A stretch of 17,743 nt of DNA, taken from positions 1 to 17,743 of the forward strand of contig JAIPJR010000060.1 in the NCBI GenBank assembly GCA_021734045.1, read 5' to 3'. The notes under the pieces are model-generated. The model did not search any database and was not told the origin of the DNA. It saw only the letters and a list, made by a program, of their open reading frames with translations. The DNA comes from Fidelibacterota bacterium. Its GTDB lineage: Bacteria; Fidelibacterota; UBA8477. Below, piece by piece: positions 1-7,842 of this stretch; positions within the stretch are counted from its first letter, which is position 1, and each line of letters opens with the position of its first letter. The position numbers were made by a program, and so were the translations under genes.

Positions 1-25
1 CGTGGTCGAGTTGTACTCGAAATAG
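1..25 (+). CDS. rpsD: 30S ribosomal protein S4, C-terminal end (partial)
   Basis: Codons from position 2 read VVELYSK and then TAG at 23-25. This matches the conserved C-terminus of ribosomal protein S4 (typically ..IVELYSK in FCB bacteria). The next gene is rpoA, and rpsD-rpoA-rplQ is the standard end of the alpha operon, so the assignment rests on both sequence and order. Only seven residues are visible. The stop lies 25 nt before the rpoA start, consistent with co-transcription. Confidence 0.82.
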
Positions 26-50
26 TCATTAGACGCAGAGAAGGGTAAAG

Positions 51-1031
51 ATGCCTAATTTTAACATACCGAATTCTTACACCAAACTGGAGAAAGAAAG
101 CGGTCCGAACAAGGAAACCTTTGTTGTTGAGCCTCTGGAGCGCGGTTATGGAATCACTGTGGGAAACAGCCTGCGGCGAATTCTTTTATCATCCGTGCCT
201 GGTGTGGCCATCACCTCCCTGCGGATCGATGGTGTCCTTCATGAGTTTTCCACCATTCCCGGTGTGCGTGAAGATGTCACTGAAATTGTATTGAATCTGA
301 AATCGGTGCGCTTTAAGCTCATTGATCCAAAACCGGATAAAGTGATTCTGGATTTAAAAGGCCCGGGTGAATTTAAAGCCGGCGACATCGGGAAAGAAAA
401 TTCTCAATTTGAGGTCCTGAATCCGGATTTGCTCATCTGTTCACTGAACGAAGATGCTGATGCTAAATTGGAATTGCGGATTGGTAAGGGACGCGGCTAC
501 GTACCCGCACACCAGAACAAACCGCCGGATTATCCCATTGGTACCATTTTCATCGATTCTATTTTTTCACCCGTGGTGAGTGCTTCATTTGAAGTTATTC
601 AACTCCAGGGTGGTGAAGATGTGGATATGGAAAAGCTGCATCTGACCATTGAGACGGATGGGAGTATCACACCGGAAGAGGCGTTGTCCTATTCTGGCAA
701 TCTGATGGTCCAGCATATGCAGGCTTTCATTATGGAAGAAACAACCCAACAGATTCATGAACCGGATTCCGAGGTGGATGAAGAGGTCTTGCGGATTCGG
801 AATGAGTTGAAACGGAGTATTGACGAACTGGAATTATCCGTACGCTCCTACAACTGTCTGCAGGCTGCCAATATCAAATCCATCGCTGATTTGGTGAGTA
901 AGGATGTCCATGAGATGCTCCGCTTCAAGAATTTCGGGCGGAAATCACTATCAGAACTCACTGAGAAGCTCACCGAACTGGGACTCCATTTCGGCATGGA
1001 TATCGACCAGTATCTGAAGGAAGATGTATAA
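51..1031 (+). CDS. rpoA: DNA-directed RNA polymerase subunit alpha
   Basis: The 326-aa protein is the alpha subunit of RNA polymerase, the dimeric scaffold on which beta and beta' assemble. The N-terminal domain (about residues 1-230) carries the diagnostic GYGITVGNSLRRILLSS and VREDVTEIVLNLK segments. A linker follows, then the C-terminal domain (about 250-320) with the helix-hairpin-helix type core (AANIKSIADLV, then FGRKSLSELTEKL) that contacts UP elements and activators. The length is normal for the family. The start is supported by an AAGGG Shine-Dalgarno sequence about 6 nt upstream of the ATG. It sits between rpsD and rplQ as in most bacteria. Confidence 0.98.
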   Translation: MPNFNIPNSYTKLEKESGPNKETFVVEPLERGYGITVGNSLRRILLSSVPGVAITSLRIDGVLHEFSTIPGVREDVTEIVLNLKSVRFKLIDPKPDKVILDLKGPGEFKAGDIGKENSQFEVLNPDLLICSLNEDADAKLELRIGKGRGYVPAHQNKPPDYPIGTIFIDSIFSPVVSASFEVIQLQGGEDVDMEKLHLTIETDGSITPEEALSYSGNLMVQHMQAFIMEETTQQIHEPDSEVDEEVLRIRNELKRSIDELELSVRSYNCLQAANIKSIADLVSKDVHEMLRFKNFGRKSLSELTEKLTELGLHFGMDIDQYLKEDV

Positions 1032-1039
1032 TCAATTGT

Positions 1040-1064
1040 AACTGTTCCGGTGACCGGGATGGTT
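1040..1064 (+). promoter_or_regulatory. Hairpin in the rpoA-rplQ spacer
   Basis: The RNA could fold with arms TTCCGG (1045-1050) and CCGGGA (1054-1059, one G-U pair) around a TGA loop, extended by AAC/GTT across a 2x2 internal loop. A T-rich stretch begins only about 10-15 nt later, so this is not a clean terminator. It may be a processing or pausing site between rpoA and rplQ, or chance. Confidence 0.25.
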
Positions 1065-1108
1065 AAGTTGATTTATTTTTTATAAGCTGAATTTATTAGG
1101 TAGATAGT

Positions 1109-1660
1109 ATGAGACACCAAAAGCGCGGAAGAAAGCTGAACCGGACTGCCAGTCATCGTAAAGCGATGCTGGCCAATATGGCTGCGAATCTGATTCTCTA
1201 TAAACAGATAAAAACCACTCACCCTAAGGCCTTGGAAACGCGTAGTTATGTTGAGCGTCTCATTACCAAAGCCAAAAAGGGAGATGTGCACGCCAGGCGG
1301 ATGGTTTTACGGAAACTACATCGGAAAGATGTGGTGAAGGTCCTGTTTGACGAAATCGCACCCCTTTATCAGGATCGGAATGGCGGGTATACCCGTATCA
1401 CCAAATTGGGGAGTCGCCCTAATGACGGAGCACCCATTTCGATTCTATCCCTGGTGGATTTTGAAGGTCAAATCACTGCCACCGAAGGTAAAGAGGAGAC
1501 CAAGAAACCGAAGAAGCTCGCGCCCAAAGCTGCCAAACCAGCCGAGAAAGCGCCTGAATCTGAGAAGAAGCCGGAACCTGAGGTTGAGGAAAAAGCTGAA
1601 GCAACACCTGATGAAGAACCATCGGTGGAGGAGCCGAAAGCAGACGATACCAAGGCCTAA
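1109..1660 (+). CDS. rplQ: 50S ribosomal protein L17 with a charged C-terminal tail
   Basis: The first ~120 residues are a complete L17: the MRHQKRGRKLNRTASHRKAM start, the ALETRSYVERLI segment and the GGYTRITKLGSRPNDGAP motif that precedes the end of the core. L17 lies near the peptide exit tunnel of the large subunit. Residues about 121-183 are a low-complexity tail of Lys, Glu, Ala and Pro (KKPKK, EKAPE, EEKAEATPDEEP) absent from the E. coli protein but common in Bacteroidota and relatives. The tail becomes acidic toward the end. The upstream Shine-Dalgarno is weak (AGGTAG). It is the last gene of the ribosomal operon, with an intrinsic terminator 43 nt downstream. Confidence 0.97.
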   Translation: MRHQKRGRKLNRTASHRKAMLANMAANLILYKQIKTTHPKALETRSYVERLITKAKKGDVHARRMVLRKLHRKDVVKVLFDEIAPLYQDRNGGYTRITKLGSRPNDGAPISILSLVDFEGQITATEGKEETKKPKKLAPKAAKPAEKAPESEKKPEPEVEEKAEATPDEEPSVEEPKADDTKA

Positions 1661-1679
1661 GCACGAACTTGTGTGCTTA
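1658..1679 (+). promoter_or_regulatory. Hairpin over the rplQ stop codon, just before the GHL10 start
   Basis: Perfect 7-bp inverted repeat TAAGCAC (1658-1664) / GTGCTTA (1673-1679) with an 8-nt loop. The left arm contains the rplQ stop codon and the right arm ends 3 nt before the ATG at 1683. There is no T-tract. Because the following gene has no visible Shine-Dalgarno, this structure could affect initiation there; that is inference. Confidence 0.35.
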
Positions 1680-1682
1680 CAA

Positions 1683-2849
1683 ATGATCATGGCGAAACGC
1701 TTAAAGACAGGGATATTCCCTGTCTTTTTTATTATGACACTCCTGGCGGGCTCATTGGAAGCTCGACTCCGGGTGAAAGGTCTCTGGGTGGTGCGGGGCA
1801 CCATGACGACCGAAGCCAGGGTGGATCGGATGATTCACTTCGCCATGAGTGGCAACTTTACCGATATTTATGTCCAAATCCGCGGACGCGGAGACGCATT
1901 TTACAATAGTCGTCTGGTTCCCAAATCACACCTGATACGGCCAGCCGGCTATGATCCCTTAGCTGATGTCATTCAAAAGGCGCACAGCACGGGAATCCGT
2001 GTACATATCTGGTTTAACACATACCTTTTGTGGTCGGCTCCCGACCTGCCTGATGACAGAACCCACCTTGCCAACCTGCATCCGGAATGGATCGACACCA
2101 ATGCCGAGGGGAAAAAGGACCTCTCAAGATTGCGGGAAGTCAGCCGTACCAATTTTGAAGGCGCATATCTTGCACCCACCAATGCCGATGTCAATCCCTA
2201 CCTGTTATCGGTTATCAATGAGTTGATTTCCAATTATCAGGTTGACGGGTTGCATTTTGACTACATCCGGTTTCAGGATGCCAATTACGGGTATAATCGT
2301 GGTGGCCGGAAGCAATTCATGCTGGAATACAAGGTGGATCCCATGACGCTGGTAAGTGGAAAAGGTTCCTACTGGTACAGTTTGAAACCAGAGGAGAAGA
2401 GGCGTTACTGGGAGCTGTGGAATAATTTTAAGCGGCAATCGATCACAAATTTTGTTGCCGATGCGTCTGATATGGTCAGGAAACGCAATCCCTCTATTCA
2501 GCTATCCGCAGCCGTTAAACCCAATTACCAGCAGGCGTATCACCGATTTTTTCAGGATTGGAAATTATGGCTTGATGCGGGTTATCTGGACTTTGTGGTG
2601 CCCATGAATTATGCGGTCACTATGCAGGATTTTGAAAATAACATCTCGCTCATGCGTGAGGCAGAAATTAATTTTAACCGGGTGTATATGGGACTTGCCA
2701 CCTATAATCAGCAACCTTATGCTGTCATTGGAAAAATTTATAAAACCATCGCCATGGCATTTCCCGGCATTGTGATTTTTTCTTACGATACCTATGAGCA
2801 ACATCCCAATTATTTTGATACAATTTTACCGGTAATTCGAAAGAACTGA
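1683..2849 (+). CDS. Secreted GHL10-family (DUF187, YngK-like) glycoside hydrolase-like protein
   Basis: From ATG 1683 the product is 388 aa (386 aa from the second ATG at 1689). It opens with a Sec signal peptide: a basic AKRLK, a hydrophobic core (GIFPVFFIMTLLAG) and a SLEA cleavage-like end. The rest matches the GHL10/DUF187 TIM-barrel family: KGLWVVRGTM, YVQIRGRGDAFY, VHIWFNTYL, the hallmark GLHFDYIRF (H191, D193) and VVPMNYAV. Related proteins are thought to act on carbohydrate or peptidoglycan-type substrates; the substrate here is unknown. No Shine-Dalgarno is visible at either ATG. The open frame runs further upstream inside rplQ, but that part is an out-of-frame Arg/Lys-rich read of L17 and was excluded. 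It lies 15 nt before hutU. Confidence 0.85.
   Translation: MIMAKRLKTGIFPVFFIMTLLAGSLEARLRVKGLWVVRGTMTTEARVDRMIHFAMSGNFTDIYVQIRGRGDAFYNSRLVPKSHLIRPAGYDPLADVIQKAHSTGIRVHIWFNTYLLWSAPDLPDDRTHLANLHPEWIDTNAEGKKDLSRLREVSRTNFEGAYLAPTNADVNPYLLSVINELISNYQVDGLHFDYIRFQDANYGYNRGGRKQFMLEYKVDPMTLVSGKGSYWYSLKPEEKRRYWELWNNFKRQSITNFVADASDMVRKRNPSIQLSAAVKPNYQQAYHRFFQDWKLWLDAGYLDFVVPMNYAVTMQDFENNISLMREAEINFNRVYMGLATYNQQPYAVIGKIYKTIAMAFPGIVIFSYDTYEQHPNYFDTILPVIRKN
1703..1730 (+). terminator. Intrinsic terminator of the ribosomal operon, inside the next gene
   Basis: Perfect 11-bp stem AAAGACAGGGA (1703-1713) / TCCCTGTCTTT (1717-1727), 3-nt loop TAT, and a run of six T (1725-1730) followed by ATT. This is a textbook rho-independent terminator placed 43 nt after rplQ. 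Its bases are also codons 8-16 of the downstream ORF (counted from 1683), where they encode part of the hydrophobic signal-peptide core. Confidence 0.85.
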
Positions 2850-2864
2850 TTCATCGGAGGAACC

Positions 2865-4517
2865 ATGCGGATTGAAAAAAACATTCCAATGGGTACCGAA
2901 TTACATTGCAAAGGATGGCATCAGGAAGCCGCTCTTAGAATGTTGCATCACAATGTGAATCCGGCGGTGGCTGAAAAGCCGGAAGAGCTTATTGTCTATG
3001 GTGGATATGGAAAAGCTGCCCGAAACTGGGAGGCTTTTGATGCCATTGTCCGGAGTCTGAAATCCCTGGGAAATGACGAAACACTGTTGATTCAATCGGG
3101 GAAACCGGTGGGCATTTTCAAGACGCACCCGGGTGCGCCACGGGTATTAATCAGTAATTCCATGCTGGTTCCCCAATGGGCGACATGGGATCATTTTAAC
3201 GAGCTGGATAAAAAAGGTTTGATGATGTACGGCCAGATGACGGCCGGGAGTTGGATCTATATCGGAACCCAGGGCATTCTGCAAGGTACTTATGAGACCC
3301 TGGCGTCGGTAGCGCAAAAGCATTTTTCAGGTGATTTGGCGGGAACGCTGACACTCACAGCCGGCCTGGGAGGAATGGGGGGCGCCCAGCCCCTGGCGGT
3401 GACGATGAACAAAGGGGTTGCTCTTGTGGTGGAGGTTGATCCCACGCGCATCCAGCGGCGGATGGAAACACGCTACCTGGATAAACACACCGATTCACTG
3501 GATGAGGCACTAGAATGGTGTCTGGAGGCGAAAAAGGCTAACACACCCTTGAGCGTGGGATTGCTGGGGAATGCCGCCGCTGTGTTGCCTGAACTGGTTC
3601 ACCGGGGAGTGCAGCCGGATATCGTAACCGATCAGACCTCGGCTCATGATGAATTACGCGGGTATGTACCGCATGAAATCACATTTGACGAAGCTCAGGA
3701 ATTGAGAACACGCGATCCAAAACGCTATGTTGAAATGAGTTATCAAAGTATGGCCCGACATGTTCAGGCTATGTTGGATTTTCAAAATGCCGGCGCTATT
3801 GTGTTTGATTACGGCAACAATATTCGGGCACAGGCTGAAAAGGCCGGTATCAGTAATGCATTTGATTTTCCCGGATTTGTCCCGGCGTACATTCGCCCCC
3901 TTTTCTGCCAGGGAAAGGGACCCTTCCGGTGGGTCGCACTTTCCGGCGACCCTAGCGACATCCATTATACAGATGAATTGGTGAAAAAGCTATTTCCCCA
4001 AGACAAAGCCTTGATTCGTTGGATTGACATGGCGCATGACAAGGTCGCTTTTCAGGGATTACCAAGCCGGATTTGTTGGCTGGGATATGGTGACCGTGCA
4101 AAATTCGGTTTGGCCATTAATGAAGCCGTACGGCGGGGTGATATATCCGCACCCATTGCCATTGGCCGGGACCATCTGGATTCGGGATCGGTGGCTTCAC
4201 CCAACCGGGAAACCGAAGGCATGCGGGACGGCTCAGACGCGGTAGCGGACTGGCCAATTTTGAATGCGCTCACCAATGCCGTTGGTGGTGCCAGCTGGAT
4301 TTCAGTACACCATGGTGGTGGTGTGGGAATGGGGTATGCCATTCATGCCGGAATGGTCATCGTGGCGGACGGCACTCGTGAAATGGATGAACGTTTAGAA
4401 CGTGTCCTCACCATCGACCCGGGTACCGGCGTCATGCGTCATGCTGATGCCGGGTATGAAGAGGCAATTCAGGTCGCCAGTGAAAAAAATATCAACCTCC
4501 CCATGATAAACGGGTAG
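2865..4517 (+). CDS. hutU: Urocanate hydratase (urocanase)
   Basis: The 550-aa enzyme converts urocanate to 4-imidazolone-5-propionate, the second step of histidine degradation, using tightly bound NAD+ as electrophile. It has full family length (about 550-560 aa). Visible motifs include [11 protein letters not shown] near the N-terminus, [29 protein letters not shown], the NAD-binding GLGGMGG (from residue 167), and [12 protein letters not shown], whose Cys404 corresponds to the conserved active-site cysteine (Cys410 in Pseudomonas putida). A GGAGG Shine-Dalgarno lies 6 nt before the ATG. It is followed 8 nt later by hutI, so the two form an operon. No histidine ammonia-lyase (hutH) is in this window. 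Confidence 0.97.
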   Translation: MRIEKNIPMGTELHCKGWHQEAALRMLHHNVNPAVAEKPEELIVYGGYGKAARNWEAFDAIVRSLKSLGNDETLLIQSGKPVGIFKTHPGAPRVLISNSMLVPQWATWDHFNELDKKGLMMYGQMTAGSWIYIGTQGILQGTYETLASVAQKHFSGDLAGTLTLTAGLGGMGGAQPLAVTMNKGVALVVEVDPTRIQRRMETRYLDKHTDSLDEALEWCLEAKKANTPLSVGLLGNAAAVLPELVHRGVQPDIVTDQTSAHDELRGYVPHEITFDEAQELRTRDPKRYVEMSYQSMARHVQAMLDFQNAGAIVFDYGNNIRAQAEKAGISNAFDFPGFVPAYIRPLFCQGKGPFRWVALSGDPSDIHYTDELVKKLFPQDKALIRWIDMAHDKVAFQGLPSRICWLGYGDRAKFGLAINEAVRRGDISAPIAIGRDHLDSGSVASPNRETEGMRDGSDAVADWPILNALTNAVGGASWISVHHGGGVGMGYAIHAGMVIVADGTREMDERLERVLTIDPGTGVMRHADAGYEEAIQVASEKNINLPMING

Positions 4518-4525
4518 GCGCAGCC

Positions 4526-5725
4526 ATGCTAAGAGGCATTACTAATCTTGGTCAATGGATTACGTGGAACCCTGACACCCGACAAATGGATGTTGGTGAA
4601 GGGGGGAGCATTGTATTTGATCGTGAGCGGGTTGGTGAAATCAGCAATCATGTATATTCCGGACCCGACTGGCTGAATGCGGAGGGACGGTTTGTTTCGC
4701 CGGGTTTTGTGGATTCACATACCCATCCGGCGTTTGCCGCTACACGAGAGCTTGAATTTGAGTTGCGCGGTCAGGGAAAATCCTATCAGGAGATAGCCGC
4801 TGCTGGCGGGGGCATTCGGAATTCAGTTAAAACACTTCGCGAGATACCTGAAGCGCGTCTTTCCGATTTAATTTCCGAGCGATTCAACCAATTTTTGGAT
4901 TACGGGACCACTACGCTGGAAGCAAAAAGCGGTTATGGATTGAGCCTGGATGCTGAATTAAAGTCGCTACGCGCTATTACTTCAGCAGCACAGCAGGTAC
5001 CCGTCTCTGTGCAGCGGACATTTTTAGGTGCCCATGAGTTTCCGGACGAATATCGTGAAAACCGGGCGGACTATGTGCGCCTGCTTACGGAGCAGATGAT
5101 TCCGGCGGTAGTGGAGGCGGGACTTGCGGAATATTGTGATGTGTTTTGCGAAGCAGGTGTTTACACACCGTCAGAGACCCGGGAGATTGCCCGGGCTGCC
5201 CAGCATTCCGGCTTGGCGGTGAGATTGCACGCCGATGAATTCGTAAGCACCGGCGGTGCTGAATTGGCTGTTGAGCTGGGAGCGCTTTCAGCAGACCATC
5301 TGATGGCTATTTCAGATGATGGGATTCAAGCATTAGCCCAATCAGATGTTGTGGCTACGCTGTTGCCTGGTACAACCTTCTTCCTGGGACAAAATCAGTG
5401 GGCTCCTGCCCGGCGGCTGTTGGATGCCGGTGCGATCATTGCGCTGGCAACTGACTTTAACCCCGGTAGCAATATGACACTCGCCATGCCCTTTATTTTA
5501 ACGCTGGCGGTTATTTATTTGCACTTAACGCCACTGGAAGCCTGGCAAGCCGCCACATTCGGGGGTGCCAAGGCATTGGGACTGTCGCAGGAAACCGGGT
5601 CGCTTCAGCCAGGTTTTCAGGCAGATTGTGTGATTTGGAACTGCGATAATTACCGGCAGGTACCCTATTTTTATGCTATGAATTTGGTACATTCAGTTGT
5701 GAAATCCGGACAGCGCGTCCGTTAA
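4526..5725 (+). CDS. hutI: Imidazolonepropionase
   Basis: The 399-aa amidohydrolase-superfamily enzyme opens the ring of 4-imidazolone-5-propionate to N-formimino-L-glutamate, the third step of histidine degradation. The metal-binding pattern is intact: DSHTHP (H65, H67), LHADEF (H235), SADHL (H258) and ATDFNPGS (D310). The family segments GGGIRNSVKTLRE and TTLEAKSGYGL are present. The N-terminus is a beta-rich domain that lacks a strong Shine-Dalgarno, and translation is probably coupled to hutU. Formiminoglutamate would need a downstream enzyme (hutG or hutF/ftcD type) that is not encoded here. Confidence 0.96.
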   Translation: MLRGITNLGQWITWNPDTRQMDVGEGGSIVFDRERVGEISNHVYSGPDWLNAEGRFVSPGFVDSHTHPAFAATRELEFELRGQGKSYQEIAAAGGGIRNSVKTLREIPEARLSDLISERFNQFLDYGTTTLEAKSGYGLSLDAELKSLRAITSAAQQVPVSVQRTFLGAHEFPDEYRENRADYVRLLTEQMIPAVVEAGLAEYCDVFCEAGVYTPSETREIARAAQHSGLAVRLHADEFVSTGGAELAVELGALSADHLMAISDDGIQALAQSDVVATLLPGTTFFLGQNQWAPARRLLDAGAIIALATDFNPGSNMTLAMPFILTLAVIYLHLTPLEAWQAATFGGAKALGLSQETGSLQPGFQADCVIWNCDNYRQVPYFYAMNLVHSVVKSGQRVR

Positions 5726-5752
5726 ATTATACCAGAACTCCGGGAGGATAAA

Positions 5753-6541
5753 ATGGTCAAAAAATTCGGTTTAAGCATTCGGTATTTACTCTGGGGCGCG
5801 CTTCTGGCGACAACGCTCACAGCCCAGGATACAGCCCGGATTTATCTGTCAACTGATGATGTGATTGAGTCCGGGGAGGACTTTTATTTAGATGTGAACC
5901 TTGAGAACAATATGGCGGTACGCGGCGTGGAGTTTTATCTCACAGCCAGCCCCAACTTACTCACCTTCCTGGAATCGGATACTACCCACCGGACTGCGGG
6001 ATTCACACTGGGGGACACGGTTTATAACGATACCACACTTCGCATCCTTCTCTCCGATTTTGGTGGTGCGGATATAATGCCGGGGAACGGCCCCATTATC
6101 CGGCTTAAATATGATGTGGATCCAACCGCGAACGGCGCTATTGAGATGAACTTTTCCGGGGTGATGGTGACTGGCCCGGGATCGGTCAATTATCCGGTTA
6201 ATGCCGAGAATATTACGCTGGATGTTTACACCAATGTTACTCCTCCTGTCGTGGCATCACCGTGGGGATATGATTTACTCTCGAACTACCCCAATCCATT
6301 CAATCCGGAGACGCATATTCAAATGACCCTGAGCCGAGAGCAGGCGGGTGATTTAACGATTTATTCAATTTCGGGTAAACCGGTGGTTGAATTAAACAGG
6401 GGCAGCTTTCCTTCGGGGAAACAGCAATACACCTGGAATGGCATGGATGCATTTGGTAAACCGGTGCCATCAGGCATCTACTTTTGCCATTTCCGTGGCA
6501 CAACAATCACACTCCAGCACAAACTCATCTTAATGCGATAA
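5753..6541 (+). CDS. Secreted cohesin-like protein with C-terminal sorting (T9SS/FlgD-Ig-like) domain
   Basis: The 262-aa product begins with a signal peptide (VKKFGLSIRYLLWGALLATTLTA, cleavage likely before Q25). Residues about 28-158 resemble a cohesin/carbohydrate-binding-type beta sandwich (ARIYLSTDDVIESGEDFYLDV, VRGVEFYLTASPNLLTFL, GPIIRLKYDV). Residues about 174-262 form the well-known tail that starts LLSNYPNPFNPETHI (Y179-P185) and runs through YSISGKPV, GMDAFGKPVPSGIYF to a basic end. Such tails are annotated as type IX secretion sorting or FlgD Ig-like domains in FCB genomes. The likely place is the outer surface or outside the cell; function unknown. The start has a strong GGGAGG site. 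A terminator-like hairpin overlaps the stop codon. Confidence 0.8.
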   Translation: MVKKFGLSIRYLLWGALLATTLTAQDTARIYLSTDDVIESGEDFYLDVNLENNMAVRGVEFYLTASPNLLTFLESDTTHRTAGFTLGDTVYNDTTLRILLSDFGGADIMPGNGPIIRLKYDVDPTANGAIEMNFSGVMVTGPGSVNYPVNAENITLDVYTNVTPPVVASPWGYDLLSNYPNPFNPETHIQMTLSREQAGDLTIYSISGKPVVELNRGSFPSGKQQYTWNGMDAFGKPVPSGIYFCHFRGTTITLQHKLILMR

Positions 6542-6558
6542 GCGATGACCCTTATCGC
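6535..6558 (+). terminator. Hairpin at the stop codon of the sorting-domain protein gene
   Basis: Perfect 8-bp stem GCGATAAG (6535-6542) / CTTATCGC (6551-6558) with an 8-nt loop. The TAA stop (6539-6541) is inside the left arm. The tail after it (TTGATTTGTGTTT) is T-rich but interrupted, so it may be a weak terminator or a 3'-end stabiliser that reduces expression of the next gene. Confidence 0.5.
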
Positions 6559-6625
6559 TTGATTTGTGTTTGGGTGGCGCACTATATTCGGGGCAATTGA
6601 AAAGCACACTTGTGGAGGGTCGGTT

Positions 6626-7048
6626 TTGAAAAAGCTTCTGATTTTTCTGATAAGCGCAACGCTCATCGTATCATGGGGGATGGCCCAGTCCACCTCTGCA
6701 TTATACCAGGAAGCGAATAAAGTATTTCAGACTTACCGATACAAAGTATCGTATGAAAATTTTCGTTTGCACACATTCACACAGGGTGATAAAGAGGTTC
6801 TGGAGTTGGTGATTGTCATCAATTCACGCCGAAATAATTTTGATGAGGCGATGCTGGTGGGATTTGCAGCGTCTGGAGCTGCCATCACGCATACTGGCAC
6901 GAAAGTGGACCTGGTGAATGTGGTCATAAAGGTTCAATACAAGGATGAAGTGTCCATATCGGCGATTGCTGATGCGCCGGATGTGATTGCACTTTATGAA
7001 AATAAACTGGCACCTAATGCATTCATGGCGAAGGTGATTTTTCACTGA
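6626..7048 (+). CDS. Small secreted protein of unknown function
   Basis: I do not recognise the family. The best start is TTG at 6626, with a strong GGAGGG Shine-Dalgarno (6614-6619) 6 nt upstream; this gives 140 aa. A longer frame from GTG 6566 would put 20 extra residues, including a Cys, in front of an obvious signal peptide and is less likely. The signal peptide is KKLLIFLISATLIVSWGMA, with cleavage before Q. The mature ~120 aa are an alpha/beta mix with a central hydrophobic stretch (LELVIVINSRR, LVGFAASGAAITHTG, VDLVNVVIKVQY). It ends at a clear terminator, and its neighbours are also envelope proteins. Confidence 0.7.
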   Translation: MKKLLIFLISATLIVSWGMAQSTSALYQEANKVFQTYRYKVSYENFRLHTFTQGDKEVLELVIVINSRRNNFDEAMLVGFAASGAAITHTGTKVDLVNVVIKVQYKDEVSISAIADAPDVIALYENKLAPNAFMAKVIFH

Positions 7049-7072
7049 TCATCCCTTGTCACTAAAAAACTG

Positions 7073-7101
7073 AAAGACCCACTTGCCCTGGGTCTTTTTT
7101 T
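7073..7101 (+). terminator. Intrinsic terminator after the small secreted protein gene
   Basis: Perfect 9-bp stem AAAGACCCA (7073-7081) / TGGGTCTTT (7089-7097), 7-nt loop and a run of seven T (7095-7101). The arms begin and end like the ribosomal-operon terminator (AAAGAC ... GTCTTTTTT). It ends the transcript coming from the left 39 nt before the lipoprotein gene, so that gene probably has its own promoter. Confidence 0.9.
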
Positions 7102-7140
7102 CGTTAAATAAGAACAAAATCAGGGAGCTGATACCGAAAT

Positions 7141-7842
7141 ATGAATCAAAATATTGCTATCATTTCAATCGCCAGCCTCTTGTTGTCGGCCTGTGCAACC
7201 CTTTTAGGACCGTCCGCAAAACCGGGAATTGACCTGGCTCAGCAGGGTGATTATGATGCTGCCATGCAGTATTACCAGCAGATTATTGAAGCAGGCGAAG
7301 CCAATGGAAAGATTTACCGGCATGCCTATGAAGCGGCTTTTAACCTGGAAGCATTTGATGAAGCCGATGAATTGTACGCTGCTGCAATCGAGGCGGGATT
7401 TTCACCGGATTCGATGCGATCTCTGGCGGTTGAATTGTGGTATAATCGCGCAAAAACTGCATTAGGCCAGGAACATTGGCAGACAGCAACCTATGCCGCC
7501 GGCCGGATCAAAGAAATAGCACCTGAAAGTAAACCAGATAAATTTTGCCAACACATGTTACAGGGAAAAGCGCTGTACGACAAAGGTTCGACCCGCCAGT
7601 TATGGGATGCGGTGGGCGAGTTTACTTTAGCAGCTAATCATGATGAGAAATCAGGTTTACCCTATCTATGGTTGGGGCGGACACGCTATAAAAATGACCG
7701 GATGAATTACGATGCTGCCCTGCAGGAGTATGACAAAGCGTTGGAAATAGAACCCGGCAGTGTTTGGTCTCAGACAGCCCGCGAAGAATCTGAAAAAATC
7801 CGGGCCGTTCGAGATAAAATGAAATCTTTCTGGGGCAGTTAG
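7141..7842 (+). CDS. TPR-containing lipoprotein
   Basis: The 233-aa product has a lipoprotein signal peptide with lipobox LSAC; C18 would be the lipidated residue. The following residues are alpha-helical with tetratricopeptide-like repeats: GIDLAQQGDYDAAMQYYQQII (about 29-50), an AYEAAFNLEAFDEADELYAAAIEAGF repeat (about 61-86), and a third near the C-terminus (YLWLGRTRYKNDRMNYDAALQEYDKALEIEPGS). Such proteins are envelope-bound protein-interaction scaffolds; the partner is unknown. A GGGAG motif lies about 13 nt before the ATG, a little far. Its TAG stop overlaps the TAA stop of the convergent PHP-domain gene, and its terminator lies inside that gene. Confidence 0.8.
   Translation: MNQNIAIISIASLLLSACATLLGPSAKPGIDLAQQGDYDAAMQYYQQIIEAGEANGKIYRHAYEAAFNLEAFDEADELYAAAIEAGFSPDSMRSLAVELWYNRAKTALGQEHWQTATYAAGRIKEIAPESKPDKFCQHMLQGKALYDKGSTRQLWDAVGEFTLAANHDEKSGLPYLWLGRTRYKNDRMNYDAALQEYDKALEIEPGSVWSQTAREESEKIRAVRDKMKSFWGS

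Noticed and set aside
1347-1682. Upstream extension of the GHL10 frame inside rplQ
   Set aside because: It is an out-of-frame read of L17 codons rich in Arg and Lys; the signal peptide marks the true start at 1683 or 1689.
1445-1804. 119-codon minus-strand open frame over the L17 tail
   Set aside because: It arises from the low-complexity Lys/Glu codons on the other strand, with no ribosome site or family match.
6566-6625. GTG start for the small secreted protein
   Set aside because: It places 20 residues before a clear signal peptide and has no ribosome site; TTG 6626 has a strong one.
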